Shown piece after piece: positions 24,988-31,746 of a stretch of 32,973 nucleotides of DNA. The notes under the pieces are model-generated. The model was not told the DNA's origin and ran no database searches. It saw only the letters and a list, made by a program, of their open reading frames with translations. Numbering within the stretch: position 1 is the stretch's first letter; each line of letters opens with the position of its first letter. The position numbers and the translations under genes are program-made. The DNA lies in assembly GCA_023953775.1 (NCBI GenBank), contig JAMLJD010000050.1, forward strand, positions 1-32,973. The letters run 5' to 3'. The DNA comes from Rhizobiaceae bacterium (lineage in GTDB: Bacteria; Pseudomonadota; Alphaproteobacteria; Rhizobiales; Rhizobiaceae).

Positions 24988-25134
24988 CGGGATGAAACCA
25001 CAACTATCTCATAAACGGACCCACATCAAGAAGCCTTGGTCTGATACGGAGTTTGAACGCTAAGAGATTGAAAATAATGAGCATGGTGGTCTTTTCGCAG
25101 CTTTAAATCGGTTGATCCGCCGGGAATGGTCGCC

Positions 25135-25162
25135 TTGACTGTTCGAGCCGCTTTGGTATTAC
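25135..25162 (+). promoter_or_regulatory. Candidate promoter of the plus-strand catabolic operon
   Basis: TTGACT (25135-25140), a 16-bp spacer and TATTAC (25157-25162). The -10 box lies inside operator site 5, the same design as at the ABC operon. Confidence 0.55.
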
Positions 25163-25166
25163 CAAA
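25152..25166. promoter_or_regulatory. TGGT-N3-ACCA operator, site 5
   Basis: Perfect 15-bp palindrome TTTGGTATTACCAAA, 79 bp upstream of the ATG at 25246 and covering the candidate -10 box. Confidence 0.8.
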
Positions 25167-25245
25167 TACGGAGGACATTGCGCATCCGGCCGTTGCGGGG
25201 GATATCGGATGCCAACAGTCTTCGGAACCAGGGAGGAATGCGACG

Positions 25246-26304
25246 ATGGCGACGACGATGAAGGGGCCGGGGATATTCCTGGCACAGTTTGCGGGCGATG
25301 CGGCGCCATTCAATTCGCTGCCCTCGATCGCGAAATGGGCCGGCGACCTCGGATACAAGGGGGTCCAGATTCCGACCTGGGACGGTCGCCTGTTCGACCT
25401 CAAGAAGGCGGCGGACTCCAAGACCTATTGCGACGAAGTGAAAGGCATCTGCGCCGAGGCGGGCGTCGAGGTCACGGAACTCTCGACCCACCTTCAGGGT
25501 CAGCTCGTCGCAGTTCATCCCGCCTACGACGCACAGTTCGACGGCTTCGCGCCGTCCGAGGTTCACAACAATCCGAAGGCACGGCAGGAATGGGCGGTCG
25601 ACCAGGTCAAGATGGCGGCCAGGGCGTCGGCCCATATGGGGCTCAAGGCGTCCGTCGGCTTCACAGGGGCGCTTGCATTCCCTTACATCTATCCCTGGCC
25701 ACAGCGGCCGGCCGGGCTGATCGAGGAAGCGTTCGCAGAACTCGGTCGCCGCTGGAAACCGATCCTCGACGTCTATGAGGACGCCGATTGCGATCTTGGT
25801 TTCGAGATCCATCCCGGCGAGGACGTGTTCGACGGCGCGACCTTCGAGATGTTCCTCGACGCGGTCGGCGGCCACAAGCGCTGCACGATCAACTACGATC
25901 CGTCGCACTTCGTTCTGCAGCAGCTCGACTATCTCGCCTTCATCGACATCTACCACGAGCGCATCTCGGCCTTCCACGTGAAGGACGCCGAGTTCAATCC
26001 CGACGGCCGCCAGGGTGTCTATTCCGGCTATCAGGGCTGGATTGATCGCGCCGGCCGCTTCCGGTCGCTGGGCGATGGACAGGTCGATTTCGCCGGCATC
26101 TTCTCCAAGCTGTCGCAATATGGCTACGACAGCTGGGCGGTGCTCGAATGGGAATGCTGCCTCAAGCATCCCGAGGACGGCGCCGCCGAGGGCGCACCCT
26201 TCATCGCCAGCCATATCATCCGCGTCACCGAGCGCGCTTTCGACGACTTTGCCGAGGGCACGACCGACAAGGCCGCGCTGCGCAAGATGATGGGGATCGG
26301 ATAG
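25246..26304 (+). CDS. Sugar phosphate isomerase/epimerase, TIM barrel (352 aa)
   Basis: A 352-aa xylose-isomerase-like TIM barrel, longer than the other two in the island and not closely similar to them by eye. Putative metal ligands are E187 (GFEIHPGED), D218 (INYDPSHF), H244 (SAFHVKDAEF) and E301 (VLEWEC). ATG 25246 has GGGAGG 9 nt upstream; 40 earlier in-frame codons overlap the operator and are ignored. It is first in the plus operon, followed 9 nt later by the Gfo/Idh gene. This pair (350-aa TIM barrel plus Gfo/Idh) recurs in catabolic loci for unusual sugars and polyols. The exact reaction is unknown. Confidence 0.9.
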   Translation: MATTMKGPGIFLAQFAGDAAPFNSLPSIAKWAGDLGYKGVQIPTWDGRLFDLKKAADSKTYCDEVKGICAEAGVEVTELSTHLQGQLVAVHPAYDAQFDGFAPSEVHNNPKARQEWAVDQVKMAARASAHMGLKASVGFTGALAFPYIYPWPQRPAGLIEEAFAELGRRWKPILDVYEDADCDLGFEIHPGEDVFDGATFEMFLDAVGGHKRCTINYDPSHFVLQQLDYLAFIDIYHERISAFHVKDAEFNPDGRQGVYSGYQGWIDRAGRFRSLGDGQVDFAGIFSKLSQYGYDSWAVLEWECCLKHPEDGAAEGAPFIASHIIRVTERAFDDFAEGTTDKAALRKMMGIG

Positions 26305-26313
26305 GAGGCGGAG

Positions 26314-27507
26314 ATGGTCAGCGCATCGAAAGCTGAAGAGATGGCCGGCCCGATCCGGCTCGGCATGGTCGGCGGCGGGCAGGGCGCCTTCATCGGCGCG
26401 GTTCATCGCATTGCCGCGCGCATCGACGGGCATTTCACGCTGGTCGCCGGCGCGTTGTCGTCGGACCCGGAGCGCGCGAAGGTGTCTGCCGCCGAACTGG
26501 GGCTCGATCCAGATCGTAGTTACGGATCCTTTGCCGAGATGGCCAAAGCGGAGGCGAAGCGTGCCGACGGCATCGAGGCCGTGGCGATCGTGACGCCGAA
26601 CCACATGCACTGGCCGGCTGCGAAGGCGTTCCTGGAGGCTGGCATCCACGTCATCTGCGACAAGCCGCTGACGTCGAACCTGGCCGATGCGAAGAAACTC
26701 GCCGCCCTCGCCGAAAAATCCGGCAGGCTGTTCGTGCTGACGCACAACTACACCGGCTATCCGATGATCCGGCAGGCCCGCGCCATGGTGGCCGCGGGCG
26801 AACTCGGCGACATTCGCGTCGTGCACGCCGAATATCCGCAGGACTGGCTGACGGAAGCGCTCGAGGACAGCGGCCAGAAGCAGGCCTCGTGGCGCACCGA
26901 TCCGTCGAAGTCTGGCGCGGGCGGCGCGACCGGCGATATTGGCACGCACGCCTACAATCTGGCGCGCTTCGTCACCGGCCTCGAACTCGACGCGCTGTCG
27001 GCCGATCTCGATGCCTTCGTGCCGGGCCGGCGGCTCGACGACAACGCCCACGTCATGCTGCGCTTCAAGGCGAAGGGCAAGGCGCCGGGGGCGAAGGGCA
27101 TGCTGTGGGCGAGCCAGGTTGCGCCGGGAAACGAGAACGCGCTCAAGCTGCGGGTCTACGGGACCAAGGGCGGCATCGAATGGCATCAGGAGCAGCCCAA
27201 CCATTTGTGGTACACGCCGTTTGGCGAGCCGAAGCGGCTGATCACCCGCGGCGGCGCCGGTGCCAACGATGCGGCGGCGCGCGTGAGCCGCGTTCCGTCG
27301 GGCCATCCCGAGGGCTATCTCGAAGGCTTCGCGACCATCTACTCGGAGGCCGCGGCCGCCATCCGCGCCGCCCGCCGCAAGAAGGGCAAGCTGCCCGGGG
27401 ACGTCGTCTTCCCGACGGTCGCCGACGGTGTCGAGGGCGTGGCGTTCGTCGAGGCCTGTGTGAAGTCGTCGAAGAAGAACGGCGCCTGGACGAAGCTTCA
27501 GATCTAA
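26314..27507 (+). CDS. Gfo/Idh/MocA-family oxidoreductase
   Basis: A 397-aa NAD(P)-dependent sugar or polyol dehydrogenase. The Rossmann start is LGMVGGGQGAFIGAVHR; TPNHMHWPAAKAFLEAGIHV leads to CDKPL, the EKP-type motif whose Lys is catalytic. GATGDIGTHAYNLARFVTG carries the second active-site His on the C-terminal sheet. ATG 26314 has GGAGG nearby. It probably oxidises (or reversibly reduces) a hydroxyl of the substrate after import. It sits between two isomerase genes. Confidence 0.93.
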   Translation: MVSASKAEEMAGPIRLGMVGGGQGAFIGAVHRIAARIDGHFTLVAGALSSDPERAKVSAAELGLDPDRSYGSFAEMAKAEAKRADGIEAVAIVTPNHMHWPAAKAFLEAGIHVICDKPLTSNLADAKKLAALAEKSGRLFVLTHNYTGYPMIRQARAMVAAGELGDIRVVHAEYPQDWLTEALEDSGQKQASWRTDPSKSGAGGATGDIGTHAYNLARFVTGLELDALSADLDAFVPGRRLDDNAHVMLRFKAKGKAPGAKGMLWASQVAPGNENALKLRVYGTKGGIEWHQEQPNHLWYTPFGEPKRLITRGGAGANDAAARVSRVPSGHPEGYLEGFATIYSEAAAAIRAARRKKGKLPGDVVFPTVADGVEGVAFVEACVKSSKKNGAWTKLQI

Positions 27508-27537
27508 CATCCCGCGGCGCGCGGGCGGGGAGGACGT

Positions 27538-28386
27538 ATGAAGATCGGCATGTGCATGTTCCTGTGGACGACGTCCGTCTCGCAGGACCACCAGGCTCTG
27601 CTGGAGGATATCCGGGCGACCGGGTTCGACGGCGTCGAAATTCCGGTCTTCGAGGGCGCGCCGGCCGATTACGAGCGTCTCGGCGCAATGCTAGACCGGA
27701 TCGGGCTTGAGCGGACGGCGATCGCGGCGATCGGCGAGCCCGAAAAGCACCTGATTTCGCCCGAACCGGCCGAACGCGCGGCCGGCGTCGAGCACATGCG
27801 CTGGGCAATCGACTGCGCGAGCGCGCTGGGCGCCACGACGCTCAGCGGTCCGCTGCACTCCTCGCTCGGCCATTTCACGGGCGAGGGCCCGACGGCCGAC
27901 GAGTTCAAACGCTCTGTGGAGGTGCAGCGCATCATCGGCGACCATGCCGCGAGCCGTGGCGTCACGATCGGCCTCGAGGCGCTCAACCGATTCGAATGCT
28001 ATCTCGTCAACACGATGGACGCGCTGTGCCGCCATGTCGACGAGGTCGGGCATCCGAACATCAAGGCGATGTACGACACCTTCCACGCCAATATCGAGGA
28101 GGCCGATCCGGTCGGTGCGTTCTCGCGCAACGTCGGCAACATCGTCCACTTCCACATTTCGGAGAACGACCGCGGTGTGCCGGGGCGCGGCAACATTCCC
28201 TGGGACGAAACCTTCGCCGCGATCCGGTCGAGCGGCTATGACGGCTGGCTGACGATCGAGGCCTTCGGTCGCGCGCTCAAGGACCTCGCCGCCGCGACCA
28301 AGGTCTGGCGTGACCTCGCCGAAAGCCCGGAAGCCGTCTACCGCGAAGGCTACCGCCACATCCGCAGCGGGCTTGCCGCCGCCTGA
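27538..28386 (+). CDS. D-tagatose 3-epimerase-like ketose epimerase
   Basis: A 282-aa TIM-barrel enzyme closely matching the ketose 3-epimerase pattern. Metal ligands E147, D180, H206 and E241 all sit at offset 5 from Pseudomonas cichorii D-tagatose 3-epimerase E152, D185, H211 and E246; the partner residues H183 and R212 are also present. Signatures are LEALNRFECYLVNT, YDTFHANIEE and FHISENDRGVPGRGNI. GGGGAGGA precedes the ATG. Of the three isomerase-like enzymes here it is the most confidently assigned: it should epimerise a free ketose at C3. The physiological ketose is not known. Confidence 0.92.
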   Translation: MKIGMCMFLWTTSVSQDHQALLEDIRATGFDGVEIPVFEGAPADYERLGAMLDRIGLERTAIAAIGEPEKHLISPEPAERAAGVEHMRWAIDCASALGATTLSGPLHSSLGHFTGEGPTADEFKRSVEVQRIIGDHAASRGVTIGLEALNRFECYLVNTMDALCRHVDEVGHPNIKAMYDTFHANIEEADPVGAFSRNVGNIVHFHISENDRGVPGRGNIPWDETFAAIRSSGYDGWLTIEAFGRALKDLAAATKVWRDLAESPEAVYREGYRHIRSGLAAA

Positions 28387-28527
28387 GATTGCCGGGCGGC
28401 GTGCCTCCCTGCGTAGCGTCGTGTCCGCCTTCATTATGCTGGCAATTCGTGATTCGACGTGAAATACCTGCGCGCGATCCGGACCGCGCCCGCGGCGACG
28501 GAGCGTCAAGGCAGTGGGAAGACACCG

Positions 28528-29967
28528 ATGAGCGAATTGCACCGCAACCTGATCGACGGCGAATGGGTCGGCGGCGACGCCCAGCCCAACATCAACCCGT
28601 CCAACACCGACGACGTGGTCGGCGAGTATGCCAGGGCGACGCGGCAGGATGCGCTGGCGGCCATCGCGGCGGCGAAGGCGGCCGCGGTGTCGTGGTCGCG
28701 GTCGGGCCTGACGGAGCGCCACGCAGTGCTGCGCAGGGCCGCCGACGAGATCATCGCGCGCAAGGAAGAACTCGGACGGCTCCTGTCGCGCGAGGAGGGC
28801 AAGACGCTCGCAGAGGGCATCGGCGAGACGGTTCGCGCCGGCCAGATATTCGATTTCTTTGCCGGCGAGGCATTGCGGCTCTCGGGCGAGAGCGTCCCGA
28901 GCGTGCGGCCGGGCGTCGGCGTCGAGGTCACCCGCGAGGCGGTCGGCGTTGTCGGCATCATCACGCCGTGGAACTTCCCGATCGCCATTCCGGCCTGGAA
29001 GATCGCGCCCGCGCTCTGCTACGGCAACGCGGTCGTGCTCAAGCCGGCCGATCTCGTCCCCGGCTGCTCCTGGGCGCTGGTCGACATCCTGAATCGCGCA
29101 GGCCTGCCCAAGGGTGTGCTCAATCTCGTCATGGGCAAAGGGTCGGTCGTCGGGCAGGCGATTCTCGACAGTGCCGATGTCGACGCAATCACCTTCACGG
29201 GCTCGGTCGCCACCGGACGCCGCGTCGCGGCCGCCAGCGTCGAGCACATGCGCAAGTTCCAGCTCGAAATGGGCGGCAAGAATCCGCTGGTGGTGCTCGA
29301 TGACGCCGATCTCGACGTCGCCGTGGAATGCGCCGTCAACGGCGCCTTCTTCTCGACCGGCCAGCGCTGCACGGCCTCCTCGCGCATCGTCGTCACCGAG
29401 GGAATCCACGACCGCTTCGTCGCCGCCGTCACGGAGCGGCTGAAGGCGCTCGTCGTCGACGATGCGCTGAAGGCGGGCACGCATATCGGCCCCGTGGTCG
29501 ACGAGAACCAGCTCGCGCAGGACGAGAAATATGTCGGCATCGGCCGCGAGGAGGGCGCGTCGCTGGTCTTCGGCGGCGAACGGCTGAACCGCGAGACGCC
29601 GGGCTTTTACCTGCAGCCGGCCCTGTTCACGGAAGCGACCAACGACATGCGCATCAGCCGCGAGGAAATCTTCGGGCCGGTCGCCAGCGTCATCCGCGTC
29701 AAGGATTACGACGAGGCGCTCGCGGTCGCCAACGACACCGAGTTCGGCCTCTCCTCCGGCATCTGCACGACGAGCCTGAAATACGCCACCCACTACAAGC
29801 GCAATGCCCAGGCCGGCATGGTCATGGTCAACCTGCCGACTGCCGGCGTCGACTTCCACGTGCCCTTCGGCGGCCGCAAGGGGTCGAGCTACGGCCCGCG
29901 CGAGCAGGGGCGCTACGCGTCGGAATTCTACACCGTCGTCAAGACCGCCTACCAGCACGCGGGCTGA
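28528..29967 (+). CDS. Aldehyde dehydrogenase, probably 2-oxoglutarate semialdehyde type
   Basis: A 479-aa NAD(P)-dependent aldehyde dehydrogenase. Catalytic C281 is in TGQRCTASS, the general base is E247 in QLEMGGKNP, and the oxyanion and cofactor residues are N149 (PWNF) and K172. GQRCTAS and the length match the 2-oxoglutarate-semialdehyde (and related succinate-semialdehyde) dehydrogenases that finish pentose, glucarate and hydroxyproline pathways. ATG 28528 is taken as start; the frame continues 23 codons upstream to a GTG. A 141-nt gap separates it from the epimerase gene, so it may have an extra promoter. The final oxidation step of the pathway is the likely role. Confidence 0.88.
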   Translation: MSELHRNLIDGEWVGGDAQPNINPSNTDDVVGEYARATRQDALAAIAAAKAAAVSWSRSGLTERHAVLRRAADEIIARKEELGRLLSREEGKTLAEGIGETVRAGQIFDFFAGEALRLSGESVPSVRPGVGVEVTREAVGVVGIITPWNFPIAIPAWKIAPALCYGNAVVLKPADLVPGCSWALVDILNRAGLPKGVLNLVMGKGSVVGQAILDSADVDAITFTGSVATGRRVAAASVEHMRKFQLEMGGKNPLVVLDDADLDVAVECAVNGAFFSTGQRCTASSRIVVTEGIHDRFVAAVTERLKALVVDDALKAGTHIGPVVDENQLAQDEKYVGIGREEGASLVFGGERLNRETPGFYLQPALFTEATNDMRISREEIFGPVASVIRVKDYDEALAVANDTEFGLSSGICTTSLKYATHYKRNAQAGMVMVNLPTAGVDFHVPFGGRKGSSYGPREQGRYASEFYTVVKTAYQHAG

Positions 29968-29983
29968 CCGACGCCGCGTCGGT
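29967..29983 (+). terminator. Possible terminator hairpin after the aldehyde dehydrogenase gene
   Basis: ACCGACG/CGTCGGT with a 3-nt loop, beginning at the last base of the stop codon, but without a T run. It is either a weak terminator or an mRNA 3'-end stabiliser. Confidence 0.4.
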
Positions 29984-30113
29984 TCCCGCGGGCGCCTGGC
30001 CGGGAGCTTCGTCGAGGGGCGAAAGGACCGCCGCGATCAGCTCCCGCAACCATCGGTGTTCCGGTGTCGCCGTCGACCGCTTGTGCCCGGCGAGGCGGGA
30101 CCGGTCATCGCGC

Positions 30114-30263
30114 CATCTGGTGATGCTGACGCCAGGCGGCTTTGAAGGTTTCCTCCAGGAGATGGCGGCGGGGGATTTCCGTATCCCCGAAGACATGCCA
30201 TCAATCGCCGAAAGTGCGGCTCGCTTTCAACTCAGCTTCACCGGGCCTCCGATTGGGGCGTGA
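30114..30263 (+). pseudogene. C-terminal remnant of a cupin-domain protein
   Basis: About 50 codons ending at TGA 30261 read HLVMLTPGGFEGF, then FRIPEDMPSIAESAARF and FTGPPIGA. This is the characteristic end of larger cupin proteins (…TPGGFExFF…GPPL…). The upstream 140 bp do not show the cupin barrel in any frame, so the gene has lost its body. It ends 15 nt before the small membrane-protein gene. A 46-codon open frame from ATG 30123 exists but is probably not functional. Confidence 0.5.
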
Positions 30264-30278
30264 AAAAGGGAGGGTGGA

Positions 30279-30659
30279 ATGAACGGAATCTCGAAGATGT
30301 TCTTTCTGACGGGTGCGGTCTTCGCGCTGGTCGGAATGGGATGGGGCATTCACATGTCGGCATCGCAGGATCATCTGATGGCGCCGGCCCACGGCCATCT
30401 CAACCTGATCGGCTTCGTCGCCATGTCGGTGTTCGGAACCTTCTATGCGCTGGCTCCGTCGACCGCGGGCAGGCTTGCGCTGTTTCACTACCTGCTCACC
30501 GTAGCCGCCGTCATCGTCCTGATCCCCGGCATTGCCATCGCGATCTCCGGATCGGGCGAGGCGCTGGCGAAGATCGGCTCGGTCCTCGCCATTCTCTCGA
30601 TGGCCGTATTCGGCCTCGTCGTGCTGCGCAGCCCTGCCGCAAGCTCGACCAGCTCGTAG
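30279..30659 (+). CDS. Small membrane protein with HGHLNLIG motif
   Basis: A 126-aa inner-membrane protein with about four hydrophobic helices (MFFLTGAVFALVGMGWGI; LNLIGFVAMSVFGTFYAL; LLTVAAVIVLIPGIAIAI; IGSVLAILSMAVFGLVVL). A conserved-looking APAHGHLNLIG motif between helices 1 and 2 places two His at the membrane face. I have seen this motif in small uncharacterised proteins that resemble a fragment of the haem-copper oxidase subunit I fold; haem binding is only a guess. The ATG has GGAGGG nearby, and the reading frame is intact amid otherwise decayed DNA. Function unknown. Confidence 0.75.
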   Translation: MNGISKMFFLTGAVFALVGMGWGIHMSASQDHLMAPAHGHLNLIGFVAMSVFGTFYALAPSTAGRLALFHYLLTVAAVIVLIPGIAIAISGSGEALAKIGSVLAILSMAVFGLVVLRSPAASSTSS

Positions 30660-30959
30660 GAGAACCCGCCCGGCCGGCCAGGGGACCGGCCCGCCGGGCT
30701 CGTCCTGCAGTCAACGTCGCAACGCCACGAGTCGACCAGCGCGTGGCGCTGGATATCGTTCTGCGCGCAGGCGCGGTGGCGATCATCGAGAACTTGAATG
30801 GCTGAAGAGGCTGGCTGTGTGACCGCACCTGAGCGAACCAGTCTCAGGTACTGATTTGCCTGATAGGCGGCGATTTACAGCGAGTTTCGCCGGAAAGCTG
30901 GGGACCGGGTCGCTTCGGTATCTGGAATAGACCAGCGATTACAGTGGTTTGTACGGCAA
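30660..30959. other. Intergenic stretch without a recognisable gene
   Basis: No convincing frame is seen on either strand. The first 50 bp contain very GC-rich CCGGCC repeats that could fold. CTGG-N6-CCAG at 30922-30935 resembles the island operator but has the wrong spacing. Confidence 0.4.
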
Positions 30960-31265
30960 TCCCCTGCGCGTCCGGAGGAACTGAAGGAGCTGCGGGCCGT
31001 TGATCTCGACTTCGACATCGGCCTGACAGGCTTCACGGTCGCCGAGTTCGACAGCCTGGTCGACGGGCTGGAGCCTGAGGAGCCCGGCGACCCGGAAGAG
31101 GACCGGCTGCCGGCCGATGGCACCGAGGCCTGCTGCCGTCCGGGCGGCATCTGGCAGCTGGGCCCATACCGGCTGATCTGCGGCTCGTCGCTGGACGAGC
31201 GACGGTTGTTGCACTCATGGCGAGAAGGCGCGGATGATCTTCACTGACCCGCCCTACAACGTCTG
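30960..31265 (+). pseudogene. Truncated, frameshifted ParB-type DNA methyltransferase
   Basis: The reading frame from about 30969 gives RPEELKELRAVDLDFDIGL, then LTGFTVAEFDSLV, an acidic linker and IWQLGPYRLICGSSLDERR. This is the middle of the phage/integrative-element methylases that join a ParB-like N-domain to an N6-adenine/N4-cytosine methyltransferase. The frame then shifts by one base around 31205-31225 and resumes with KARMIFTDPPYNV, the DPPY catalytic motif, after which homology stops at about 31265. The ParB domain and most of the catalytic domain are missing. It is a relic of a mobile element. Confidence 0.75.
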
Positions 31266-31734
31266 TCAGTTCCAACCAAGCCCGCAGAGACTTTCCGCGG
31301 TTTGGCGAGGAGAACGTTGTCAGAGCGGTCACCCATGCAGGCCAGCCACGCCGCTTGCCCATACCGAGAGAATTGCGCCCCGAAAATCTAGCTTGCGGCA
31401 AAAGTTCCATTGTTCTATTATTATCGAACTAACGGCTTCTGGCCGGGATCCGAGCTAGACGTTTTTGGGCTCGTCGGGGAGGAAATATCCAACATGTTCA
31501 CCACGGCGGTGACGCTAGACGTGGATGGAGCCCGTACGTCGCGGTTGATCCATGTAGGCCCGGCGCTGCTATCCACGGGTAGTACAGAGCGGAACGAACC
31601 TGCGACTCGTCGCAGAGGGCATTCAACCTCGAGCACGGGCGGCAGGCGTTGATCTGGACCGGCTCTGGTTTGCGGTGAACCGCCGGTAGTTCCACGAGGA
31701 GAATCACGCTGAGAGGCGATCCGAAATTTTCTTA
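31266..31734. other. Decayed or foreign stretch, no supported gene
   Basis: Sequence after the methyltransferase break shows no recognisable domain. Short frames exist (for example 31410-31652 plus, 31421-31783 minus), but they lack convincing motifs or ribosome binding sites. The region is visibly richer in A/T than the catabolic island. It may contain broken pieces of a mobile element; I could not find matching ends. Confidence 0.4.
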
Positions 31735-31746
31735 GGAGGAGGAAGA

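Larger units (their letters stand above)
24885..25245. promoter_or_regulatory. Divergent control region with two GntR-type operators
   Basis: This 361-bp gap separates two TIM-barrel genes read in opposite directions. It holds operator sites 4 and 5, 180 bp apart centre to centre, and a candidate plus-strand promoter. No small gene is convincing, although frames stay open. No clear -35/-10 pair could be placed for the minus operon. Confidence 0.7.

Noticed and set aside
25159..29958. Very long minus-strand open frames (about 810 and 755 codons) opposite the catabolic operon
   Set aside because: They mirror genes with complete catalytic residues; no motifs or ribosome binding sites of their own.
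30919..30938. CTGG-N6-CCAG as a sixth regulon operator
   Set aside because: Core spacing differs from TGGT-N3-ACCA and it lies in decayed DNA with no adjacent island gene.
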